Origin: an uncultured Beijerinckiaceae bacterium
GTDB taxonomy: Bacteria; Pseudomonadota; Alphaproteobacteria; Rhizobiales; Beijerinckiaceae
Direction of reading: 5' to 3'
DNA length: 7,520 nt
Assembly: GCA_937873345.1 (NCBI GenBank)
Contig: CALMRL010000147.1
Span: 1-7,520, forward strand
In this document: piece by piece, positions 1 through 5,392 of the stretch
How positions within the stretch are numbered: position 1 is the first letter of the stretch
Layout of the letters: the number at the start of each line of letters is the position of its first letter
Program-made: the position numbers and the translations under genes
The notes under the pieces: model-generated
The model's database searches: none
Seen by the model: the letters and a program-made list of their open reading frames with translations, nothing else
Told to the model about the DNA's origin: nothing

Positions 1-1284
1 ATCCTGCCCGGACGGCTGGCGACGGGCAGCGGCACGCAGCGCTTCGCCGACGGCGCCGACATCCCCGGCCAGTGGTGGCGGCTGTTCCGCTCGCGGGCGC
101 TCACCGATCTCGTCGGGCGCGCGCTGCAGCAGAACGCCGACATCCAGGCGGCGCAGGCGGCGCTGCGGGCGGCGCGGGAGAACGCGGCTTCCGCGCGCGG
201 CGCCTTCTATCCGCAGGTCATCGCCAACCTCAACTCGCTGACCTACAGCCTGACCACGGCGCAGCTCACGGTGAGCTACTCGCCCGACGTGTTCGGCCTG
301 ACCCGGCGCACGGTGGAAAGCGCCGACGCCCAGACCCGCCAGCAGAACTTCCAGGTCGAGGCGACCTACCTCACCCTCACCTCCAACGTCGTGCTCGCCG
401 CGATCCAGGAGGCCTCCACGCGCGCGCAGATCGAAGCGACCCGGAAGGTCATCAAGACCGCGACGGACCTCCTCACCATCCTGCGCCGGCAGTTCGCCGC
501 CGGGCAGGTCGCCAATGCCGACGTGCTCGTGCAGGCGGCGGCCCTCGCCCAGGCGCAGCAGGCGCTGCCGCCCTTGGAAAAGCAGCTCGGCCAGACGCGC
601 GACCAGCTGACCGCGCTCGCCGGGCAGTATTCGAGCGACGAGGTCGCCGAGACCTTCAGCTTCGGCTCGCTGCACCTGCCTCGCGAGCTGCCGGTCAGCC
701 TGCCCTCGACCCTCGTCGCGCATCGTCCCGACGTGCAGGCGGCGCAGGCCAACCTCGCCTCGGCCAGCGCCCAGGTCGGCGTCGCCGTGGCCAACCGGCT
801 GCCCGTGGTCAACCTGACGGCGCAGGGCGGCTCGAGCCCGGCCAACTTCGCCAACCTGTTCGCGCCGCAGACCTTCTTCTACGCGCTGGGCGCCAACGTC
901 GCGCAGACCGTCTTCGACGGCGGCACGCTGTACCACAGGCAGAAGCAGGCGGAAGCCGAGTACGATCAGGCCTACCAGCAGTACCGCTCGACCGTGATCA
1001 CCGCGTTCCAGAACGTCGCCGACGCCCTGCGCGCCCTGCAGACCGACGGCGCCGCGGTCGCCGCCGCGGTCGCCTCGGAGCGGGCCGCGGAGAAGAGCCT
1101 GAAGATCGCGACGGAGCAGCTGAGTGCCGGCCAGGTCGGGGCCGCCATCATCCTGACCGCGCAGCAAACCTTCGCGCAGGCGCAGCTGACGCGCGTGCAG
1201 GCCGAGGCCGGACGCTTCGGCGACACCGCCGCCCTGTTCCAGGCGTTGGGCGGCGGCTGGTGGAACCGCAACGATCCGCAGTAA
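1..1284 (+). CDS. NodT-family efflux outer-membrane factor (5'-truncated by window)
   Basis: This is the outer-membrane channel of a tripartite RND-type efflux system, a TolC/OprM-like lipoprotein of the NodT family that would trimerise in the outer membrane. Frame 1 is open from base 1 to a TAA at 1282-1284, giving 427 visible residues; the start, lipobox and signal peptide lie upstream of the window. Family landmarks are in order: QWWRLF near visible residues 24-29, the first helical repeat ending in GAFYPQV, the strand VSYSPDVFG near residue 91, the helix with AAIQEAS, the second-repeat motif AHRPDVQAAQANL, VFDGGTL, and the C-terminal ALFQALGGGWWNR. The segment between FYPQV and VSYSPDVFG is short for the family as I remember it. 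NodT genes often close an adaptor-pump-channel operon, so its partners may be upstream of the window. The family is secure; the substrate cannot be told. Confidence 0.93.
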   Translation: MLPGRLATGSGTQRFADGADIPGQWWRLFRSRALTDLVGRALQQNADIQAAQAALRAARENAASARGAFYPQVIANLNSLTYSLTTAQLTVSYSPDVFGLTRRTVESADAQTRQQNFQVEATYLTLTSNVVLAAIQEASTRAQIEATRKVIKTATDLLTILRRQFAAGQVANADVLVQAAALAQAQQALPPLEKQLGQTRDQLTALAGQYSSDEVAETFSFGSLHLPRELPVSLPSTLVAHRPDVQAAQANLASASAQVGVAVANRLPVVNLTAQGGSSPANFANLFAPQTFFYALGANVAQTVFDGGTLYHRQKQAEAEYDQAYQQYRSTVITAFQNVADALRALQTDGAAVAAAVASERAAEKSLKIATEQLSAGQVGAAIILTAQQTFAQAQLTRVQAEAGRFGDTAALFQALGGGWWNRNDPQ

Positions 1285-1288
1285 GGCT

Positions 1289-1303
1289 GGCGCACGATGC
1301 GCC
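1289..1303 (+). terminator. Hairpin just after the nodT-like stop codon
   Basis: GGCGCA-cga-TGCGCC forms a 6-bp stem with a 3-nt loop beginning five bases after the TAA. There is no T-tract, so an intrinsic terminator is not proven. The position, between two converging genes, fits a 3'-end or RNA-stabilising structure. Confidence 0.35.
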
Positions 1304-1351
1304 GCATCGGGATGATGCTGGTCGGCGCCGCATCGGGCGGCGTCGATCGAG

Positions 1352-1378
1352 GACCTCGCGATCAACCGCGCGAGGGTC
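1352..1378. terminator. Hairpin between the convergent nodT-like and DUF992 genes
   Basis: CCTCGCG (1354-1360) pairs with CGCGAGG (1369-1375) around an 8-nt loop. Two more pairs form below a single bulged G at 1376. The stem is symmetrical and sits ten bases past the leftward gene's stop, so it could end transcripts from either side. It lacks a U-tract on both strands. Confidence 0.35.
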
Positions 1379-1387
1379 GGCTCGGAG

Positions 1388-1957
1388 CTATCGATGCGCG
1401 TCCCGGGCATGGGCGCGGCGCGCCGCGGAGCCGGTGCCTCGTCGCGACGACGCGCCGGCGTAGTTCAGGTGCAGCGGCGTCACTCCGACGGCGTAGCCCA
1501 GCAGGGCGAGATTGGTGGTCGCGCCATTCTCGACCGCCTGCAGGATGATGCGCCTGTAGCGGCCGCCCAGGAGGGTGTTGACCGCGGGGTGCGTGATCGC
1601 GGGCGAGCCGAACAGGTTCTGATCGAAGTCGCCGCCCAGCGCGGCGAGCGCATCGGGCTCGGGAGAAAGCACGTCGAACGTCATGGTTTGCGAGGCCGAC
1701 GTATTGGTCGTGATGATGCCCGTGAAGCCTTCGTAGTATTCGGACGGAAGGTCGGTTCTCTCGTAGAGGCAGGTCACGTCGCGATAGGCGCCGAGCCCGA
1801 CGGCGATCCCTGTGCCGATGGTGCAGCGCAGCGTCCCGGCCGGTGAAATCTCCGCCGATGCGGAGCACGTCAGCAAGGCCGTCATGAGCAGTGAAGTCAA
1901 AACCTGCCGCCGCACGGAAGTCTCTCTCAAGCCGCTCTGTGATGACGCAGATGGCAT
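1388..1957 (-). CDS. Secreted DUF992-type protein
   Basis: This is a small exported protein of unknown function that resembles the alphaproteobacterial DUF992 family. From the ATG at 1957 it has 189 residues: a basic stretch (RRQ), the hydrophobic run VLTSLLMTALLT and a likely cleavage at CSASA/E. The mature part opens with GTLRC, has a second Cys in DVTCLYE, then EYYEGFTGI, and ends with the family-like block LLGGRYRRIILQ...NLALLGYAVGVTPLHLNY. The centre (TTNTSASQTMTFDV) departs from the GLDIG-type sequence I remember for the family. An Arg/Ala-rich tail of about 22 residues follows the last strand. A GTG at 1915, six bases after a GAGAGAG run, is a credible alternative start giving 175 residues. 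The open frame reaches 2143, but that part does not look like protein. It converges on the nodT-like gene. Confidence 0.72.
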   Translation of the reverse strand: MPSASSQSGLRETSVRRQVLTSLLMTALLTCSASAEISPAGTLRCTIGTGIAVGLGAYRDVTCLYERTDLPSEYYEGFTGIITTNTSASQTMTFDVLSPEPDALAALGGDFDQNLFGSPAITHPAVNTLLGGRYRRIILQAVENGATTNLALLGYAVGVTPLHLNYAGASSRRGTGSAARRAHARDAHR

Positions 1958-1991
1958 TGCATTATTCCGGAGCAAACAACACCGCAAGCTC

Positions 1992-2037
1992 CGCTCGGCG
2001 CGACCATTTTTGTCGCGGTGCCGTGCTTGGCCGAGCG
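1992..2037 (-). promoter_or_regulatory. Structured leader element upstream of the DUF992 gene
   Basis: Two nested inverted repeats lie 35-80 bases upstream of the DUF992 ATG. The outer arms CGCTCGGC (1992-1999) and GCCGAGCG (2030-2037) match over 8 bp. Directly inside is a 5-bp stem, GCGAC (2000-2004) with GTCGC (2012-2016), around a 7-nt loop; 13 unpaired bases complete the outer loop. The rest of 1958-2218 shows only a weak stem (CGGATG 2101-2106 with CATCCG 2113-2118) and no convincing gene. The element could be a 5'-UTR fold, a terminator for the upstream leftward gene or an operator; which cannot be decided from sequence. Confidence 0.4.
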
Positions 2038-2218
2038 AGAGGACGATCGCATGGCCGGCGCGACGCGCGAAGCGATGTCGAGCGCAGGCCAACCCCGCCT
2101 CGGATGCGGAACCATCCGCCTCTCGTTCTTCAGGCGAGGGCATCGAGGCCGATCGTGAGACGGCGCTCAGCCTGGACCCGCTCCGGGCTGCCCGCAGCCG
2201 CCCTCTTCGTCGCCTCGG

Positions 2219-2602
2219 CTAGATCCCGGCCTTGGGCTTGAAGCCGTCGCCGCGCGGGTGCTCGCCGGGATGGGGCCTCGCACCTGTCGGCGACGCGGAA
2301 ACCTTCGGCGCCCGGGGGGCGGCGGCGACTCTCGCGGGCGGACGAGCGATGCTCCGCGTCGCCCCGCCGAGGGTGGCCGTGGCGCCTCGCGGCAACGCGG
2401 TATCGCTCCTCCGGGCGTGGGCCTCGGTTCCGTTCAACGCGGCAGCACCCGGCCGCACGCCTTGCGCCGCAGCCGCGTGCTGCGGGTTGACGCCGCCCGC
2501 GACCAGGACGACGGCGAGCACTCCGCTCCATAGATGACGGACGCAGGGCAACCGGCCCGAAGAAGCGCCACGGCTCTGCTGCTCTTCCAAGACACCGCTC
2601 AT
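2219..2602 (-). CDS. Hypothetical small secreted Ala/Pro/Arg-rich protein
   Basis: The frame has 127 codons and I do not recognise the family. The N-terminus has a basic segment (RLPCVRHL), a hydrophobic core (WSGVLAVVLVAGGV) and a small-residue region NPQHAAAA that could be a signal-peptidase site near residue 46. The remainder is low-complexity, rich in Ala, Pro, Arg and Gly, probably disordered, and ends in HPRGDGFKPKAGI. The ATG at 2602 has no strong Shine-Dalgarno, and upstream in-frame GTG codons are possible starts. It is divergent from the adaptor gene (167 bp apart) and lies in the same direction as the DUF992 gene 261 bp downstream. Other frames are open across this GC-rich stretch, so coding is supported mainly by the signal-peptide-like N-terminus. 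Confidence 0.5.
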   Translation of the reverse strand: MSGVLEEQQSRGASSGRLPCVRHLWSGVLAVVLVAGGVNPQHAAAAQGVRPGAAALNGTEAHARRSDTALPRGATATLGGATRSIARPPARVAAAPRAPKVSASPTGARPHPGEHPRGDGFKPKAGI

Positions 2603-2769
2603 CCGTAAAACCACGATGGATGATAAAGCGACCGATCGGACATTTCCAGGACGAATTCGCTGCGCATTTCCAACGTGCCGACGCCCGACCTGGCCTATAG
2701 AAACTGACGCCGAGTTCTCCCGAAGTACGGCACACTCCCGGCCGCAAGCCAACGCGGGCATCTTGAAGA
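2603..2769. promoter_or_regulatory. Divergent intergenic region: secreted-protein gene and adaptor gene
   Basis: These 167 bases are less GC-rich than the flanking genes and must hold the starts of transcription for both divergent genes. On the plus strand TATAGA (2696-2701) resembles a -10 element. On the minus strand TATCAT (complement of 2620-2625) does too, with TGGAAA 17 bases upstream. Neither has a good TTGACA-like partner. A palindrome CCGATCGG lies at 2632-2639. These are candidates only. Confidence 0.3.
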
Positions 2770-3993
2770 ATGAACCACCACTCGATGTCATGGAAGAGCA
2801 GGGTTGCCGCGGGCTGCGTCTGCGCCGCCCTCGTCGCCGGCGGGGCGTTCTCGACGATCACGAGGTTCGCCTTCGCCCAGTCCGGACGGGATGCCGCCGC
2901 CGGCACTCCCGCCAGGGCCGAGCCTGCGCAGGCAGCGGAGTCGCCCAGCGTCGATCTCACCGCGAAGCAACTGCAATTCGTGCAAACGGAGCAGGCGAGG
3001 ACCCACAGGTTCGCGATCGATCGGTCCACCATCGGCAGCATCGACTTCGATGAGGATGCCCAGACCCAGGTCTTCACCCAGTATCAGGGGCGTATCCTCT
3101 CGCTGTTCGTGAAGCTGGACGATCGCGTGACGGCGGGACAGGTCGTGTTCACCATCGATAGCGTCGACTTGATGCAAGCCGAGTCGACGCTCGTGCAAGC
3201 CGCGGGCGTTTACGACCTGACGACGAAGTCCCTGGCGAGGGCGCGCAAGCTCGTGCCGGGCGGCGGCGGCTCGCAGAAGGACCTCGATCAGGCCACGTCG
3301 GACCAGCAGACCGCGGAAGGCAACCTCAAGGCCGCGCGCGACGCGCTCCGCGTCTTCGGCAAGGATGATGCCGACATCGATCGCGTCGTGAGCGAGCGGC
3401 GGATCGACGGTACCCTTGCGGTGAAGAGTCCGTCGAACGGCGTCGTCACCGCCCGCAACGGGGCGCCCGGCCTCTTCGTCCAGCCCGGCAGCGCGCCGGC
3501 GCCTCTCACCATCTCCGATCTGTCGACGAAATGGATGGTCGCGAACTTCACCGAAGCGGAGACTTCGATCGTGCGCATGGGCCAGGACGTGTCGGTCCGC
3601 GCCCTCGCCGTCCCCGGCCGCCTGTTCCACGGCCGCATCAACGCAGTCGGCGAAAACATCGATCCCGCGACCCGTCGCTTCATGGTGCGCGCCGAGATCG
3701 CCGATCCCGACAACGTGCTGCGTCCCGGCATGTTCGCGAACTTCACGGTCGTGACGGGCAAGGCGGTCGACGCCGTGGCGATCCCGCTCGGCGGCATCGT
3801 CCGCAAGGGCGACGGCGTGATGACGGCATGGGTAACGACGGATCGGCGCCATTTCACGCAGCGCATCGTCAAGATCGGCCTGCAGCAGGACGGTCTGGAC
3901 GAGATCGTGGATGGGGTGCGCGCCGGCGAGACCGTCGTCACGGACGGCGCGGTGTTCCTCAACAACATCCTGGAAGCCGGTCCCTCGGAGTGA
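2770..3993 (+). CDS. CzcB-like RND efflux periplasmic adaptor (HlyD/MFP family)
   Basis: This 407-residue periplasmic adaptor would bridge an inner-membrane RND pump and an outer-membrane channel. The N-terminal signal has hydrophobic AAGCVCAALVAGGAF (13-27) and a likely cleavage after AFA (36). Next come the first lipoyl half (about 85-130, with QGRILSLFVKLDDRVTAGQ), a short alpha-hairpin (about 135-196, ARARKLVPGGGGSQKDLDQA), and the second lipoyl half (about 214-250, VKSPSNGVVTARNGAPGLFVQPG). A beta-barrel follows (KWMVANFTEAE to LRPGMFANF, about 254-325), then a membrane-proximal domain ending ETVVTDGAVFLNNILE. The overall pattern is that of CzcB-type adaptors from alphaproteobacteria. 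A His-rich metal-binding extension is absent, so a metal substrate is not shown. The start has only a weak upstream GAAG. No pump gene follows, which is unusual because adaptors are normally co-transcribed with one. Confidence 0.92.
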   Translation: MNHHSMSWKSRVAAGCVCAALVAGGAFSTITRFAFAQSGRDAAAGTPARAEPAQAAESPSVDLTAKQLQFVQTEQARTHRFAIDRSTIGSIDFDEDAQTQVFTQYQGRILSLFVKLDDRVTAGQVVFTIDSVDLMQAESTLVQAAGVYDLTTKSLARARKLVPGGGGSQKDLDQATSDQQTAEGNLKAARDALRVFGKDDADIDRVVSERRIDGTLAVKSPSNGVVTARNGAPGLFVQPGSAPAPLTISDLSTKWMVANFTEAETSIVRMGQDVSVRALAVPGRLFHGRINAVGENIDPATRRFMVRAEIADPDNVLRPGMFANFTVVTGKAVDAVAIPLGGIVRKGDGVMTAWVTTDRRHFTQRIVKIGLQQDGLDEIVDGVRAGETVVTDGAVFLNNILEAGPSE

Positions 3994-4013
3994 TCGCGGA
4001 TTGAGGTCGTGGG

Positions 4014-4277
4014 TCAGGTTGAAATTCTTTCATCGACGATGGGTGCTGTGGCTGCCCATACGATGCCCGCAAAGACGAGGGACAGCCAAGACACTACCGT
4101 GGTCAGCAACCGGCCCCAGTCGCAACCGTTCTGGCCGTCGGGCGCCAATGGCGCCCCACGATTGATCTCGGCTGCCCATAGCAGCAAGCCGAGCGTCGAT
4201 AGAACCAGGAAGGTGCGACTACGTCTCGCTATGAAGAGCGAGATAATGGTCGGCGCAAAGCATATGAGTACCCGCAA
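4014..4277 (-). CDS. Hypothetical small membrane protein, start uncertain, possibly a gene remnant
   Basis: I do not recognise this family. From the TTG at 4277 the frame gives 87 residues with three probable membrane helices: VLICFAPTIISLFIA, FLVLSTLGLLLWAAE and LLTTVVSWLSLVFAGIVWAA. A short polar loop (APDGQNGCDWGR) lies between the last two. The frame stays open upstream to a TGA at 4371-4373, and that extension (with FKQIWLSPELGLNPLL) also looks like protein, yet it contains no ATG or GTG. This suggests the true N-terminus is lost or in another frame. It ends 20 bases past the adaptor's stop, in convergent orientation. The opposite strand is also open here, but its product is polar and featureless. 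Confidence 0.45.
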   Translation of the reverse strand: MRVLICFAPTIISLFIARRSRTFLVLSTLGLLLWAAEINRGAPLAPDGQNGCDWGRLLTTVVSWLSLVFAGIVWAATAPIVDERIST

Positions 4278-4453
4278 AAGGGGATTTAATCCTAATTCAG
4301 GTGAGAGCCAAATCTGCTTAAATGAAGCAATCTCGGGATTGTTGTTTTCGCTGAATCTTTGATACCAATATCAAAAGAATGGAAAAAAGAAGGTTGTGAA
4401 ACAAAAATAGATAGCCGCATAGCGCAATGATTAACGCGATAATTCACTAGTTA
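4278..4453. other. AT-rich patch without a clear gene
   Basis: This stretch is conspicuously AT-rich (for example A-runs at 4374-4388 and 4400-4408) inside a window that is otherwise strongly GC-rich. On the minus strand a 41-codon frame (4318-4443) reads as a hydrophobic segment, IIALIIALCGYLFLF followed by LLFSILLILVSKIQRK. It has no ordinary start codon and follows a TGA directly. It overlaps the upstream extension of the neighbouring membrane-protein frame in a different phase. It may be the displaced N-terminal helix of that gene, or simply non-coding foreign DNA. Confidence 0.4.
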
Positions 4454-4838
4454 CTAAGGAAACGTTTCACTAGCCCTCTTCCCATAGGAAGCGCGCTTCT
4501 TCGCTGGGCCTCCGGCATCTTCGACCAGCTCCGCGATATCGCCGATCTCCCACAGCTTGTCCGTGATCCCCGCAGCCATCGCCGGCGTCACCCGCAGCTT
4601 CTGATGGATGCGGACGAAGTTGTCGTCCATCATCCGGAGGGCAACCGCGTAGGCGTGGTTCTCTCTCCCTTTTGGAGAAGGCATTGGTGGGACCGGGTGA
4701 AGCGGCGCATGTGCATCCGCATCGTCAGCTTCCGCCGCTCCACGTAGGACTTGGATCCACGTAGGACGTGGAGACGTGAGCCTTACCGGGCTTGCTCTCG
4801 ATCGGTATCTTGCGGATGCCGGTGCATTCGGCGGGGCT
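4454..4838 (-). pseudogene. IS1-like DDE transposase remnant (C-terminal part, frameshifted)
   Basis: Reading leftward, the remnant spells a conserved transposase C-terminus in shifting frames: SPAECTGIRKIPIE then KAHVSTSYV; after a 17-bp duplication, YVERRKLTMRMHMRRFTR; after a one-base gain, PTNAFSK; after another, NHAYAVALRMMDDNFVRIHQKLRVTPAMAAGITDKLWEIGDIAELVE. I recall the same order (RYSPAEC, STSYVERxNLTMRM, RRFTRLTNAFSKK, NFVRIHxTLRVTPAMAAG) from transposases labelled IS1 family in Bradyrhizobium and Methylobacterium. The Glu of YVER is probably the third catalytic acid. Only about the last 120 of some 300 residues remain; the helix-turn-helix and the first two catalytic acids are absent. 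The intact final frame is 4454-4660. This is an inactive scar, and no terminal inverted repeats were seen. Confidence 0.8.
4739..4767. repeat. 17-bp duplication inside the transposase remnant
   Basis: The core TCCACGTAGGAC occurs at 4739-4750 and again at 4756-4767, a period of 17 bp. Removing one period restores a continuous reading STSYVERRKLTMRM on the minus strand. The duplication is therefore a secondary lesion in the transposase and not a functional repeat. Confidence 0.8.
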
Positions 4839-5075
4839 CTAGCGACGCGTGGGGCCCTTCGGCGCGCCAAAGGCGATGACCGGCGCCGGGCCGATCTCGA
4901 TGCGGCCGCGGTGGGTGATCAGCAAGGCGGCGGCGAAGCGCAACGCGTCCTGCCGCGAGGTGAAGATGCCGCCGGCGAGCCCGTGCGCCTCGGCGGCGAC
5001 CCAGTGCCCGGCCGCGTCGCGCCCGACCGCGATGTCCAGTCCTTCGTCGGATGCCGTTTCGTTCGATGCGAGCAT
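4839..5075 (-). CDS. Small hypothetical protein, C-terminus possibly derived from the adjacent IS
   Basis: This 78-codon frame resembles short alphaproteobacterial proteins with the pattern VGRDAAGHWVAAEAHGLAGGIFTSRQDALRFA (residues 17-48), a GRD..GHWV strand followed by a helix. I cannot name the family or give a function. It has no signal peptide or membrane segment and is probably cytosolic. The ATG at 5075 follows an AGG about nine bases upstream on that strand. The frame runs open much further upstream, but there it is Arg/Pro-rich and not protein-like. It is divergent from fabA. Its TAG stop stands where the transposase family has a conserved Tyr (R-Y-S-P-A-E-C), so the last residues, about FGAPKGPTRR, may be transposase-derived and the native C-terminus may have been replaced. 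Confidence 0.55.
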   Translation of the reverse strand: MLASNETASDEGLDIAVGRDAAGHWVAAEAHGLAGGIFTSRQDALRFAAALLITHRGRIEIGPAPVIAFGAPKGPTRR

Positions 5076-5378
5076 GGAAGCCTGTCCAGCCGGCCTCTCG
5101 TCAGCGGGAGGTCGGGTGGCGGAGGATGTCGGCTTCGCCGCATAGGGAAGCGAGCGGTGCGCCGCGGCGGCGCCATAGGAGTTCCATAGAAGCTGCACCC
5201 GGCCGCCGCGCCGCCGCCACGGCCTTGCGGCTTTCGATCGCGGGAGGGCTGTGCTAAGAGCGCCCGCCCGCTCAGGCAAGGCGAGGTCGCGCGCAGGCGT
5301 GGGTCGACCCCGCACCGCGCATCCAACGCCTAAGGAACACGCCGATTCCGATGAGCGAACGTCCGTGAGCAAACGTCC
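5076..5378 (+). promoter_or_regulatory. Intergenic leader and probable promoter region of fabA
   Basis: These 303 bases hold no convincing gene; the open frames through them are Arg/Pro-rich. TGCTAA (5252-5257) is a plausible alphaproteobacterial -10, but no good -35 lies at 16-18 bp. A perfect 10-bp palindrome GGGTCGACCC (5301-5310) is flanked by GCG and CGC, which can extend it into a bulged hairpin; it could be an operator or a leader fold. The last 28 bases are part of the tandem repeat at the fabA start. In several rhizobia irr sits just upstream of fabA; it is not here. Confidence 0.35.
5332..5336 (+). promoter_or_regulatory. Shine-Dalgarno AAGGA ahead of the triplicated start
   Basis: AAGGA is the only good ribosome-binding sequence near the fabA start. 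It ends 14 bases before the first ATG (5351), which is longer than usual, and 42 bases before the ATG that opens fabA (5379). No Shine-Dalgarno-like sequence directly precedes 5365 or 5379. This suggests ribosomes first engage at the upstream start. Confidence 0.5.
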
Positions 5379-5392
5379 ATGAGCGAACGCCG
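5351..5392 (+). repeat. Three tandem 14-bp units, each carrying a start codon, at the fabA start
   Basis: The units are ATGAGCGAACGTCC (5351-5364), GTGAGCAAACGTCC (5365-5378) and ATGAGCGAACGCCG (5379-5392). Because 14 is not a multiple of three, each start is in a different frame. The first reads MSERP and stops at a TGA (5366-5368) that overlaps the GTG. The second reads VSKRP (GTG read as V) and stops at a TGA (5380-5382) that overlaps the fabA ATG. The third opens fabA as MSERRSSF. The array is thus two five-codon minicistrons chained into fabA, with GTGA and ATGA overlaps typical of translational coupling. Confidence 0.9.

Noticed and set aside
72..1463. Long plus-strand frame in another phase across the nodT-like gene
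   Set aside because: The product is Arg/Ala/Gly-rich with no family motif, while the overlapping frame 1 shows a full NodT signature. It is a GC-driven shadow.
1958..2143. N-terminal extension of the DUF992 frame up to the ATG at 2143
   Set aside because: It would put over 80 residues before the signal peptide, reads as Arg/Ala-rich noise, and would run through the nested-stem element.
2130..3077. 315-codon minus-strand frame spanning the small secreted-protein gene and the divergent promoter
   Set aside because: It crosses the intergenic region and the start of the adaptor and has no signal peptide or domain. The other minus-strand phase has a better N-terminus.
2788..3852. 354-codon minus-strand frame antisense to the adaptor
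   Set aside because: Rich in Arg, His, Asp and Gly with no recognisable domain; the plus strand encodes a complete HlyD-type adaptor.
4009..4362. 117-codon plus-strand frame downstream of the adaptor
   Set aside because: Its product is polar and featureless, whereas the minus strand gives three clean membrane helices; it is not the missing pump.
5351..5392. CRISPR-like repeat at the fabA start
   Set aside because: The units are only 14 bp, directly adjacent with no spacers, and placed on start codons; a tandem duplication explains them.
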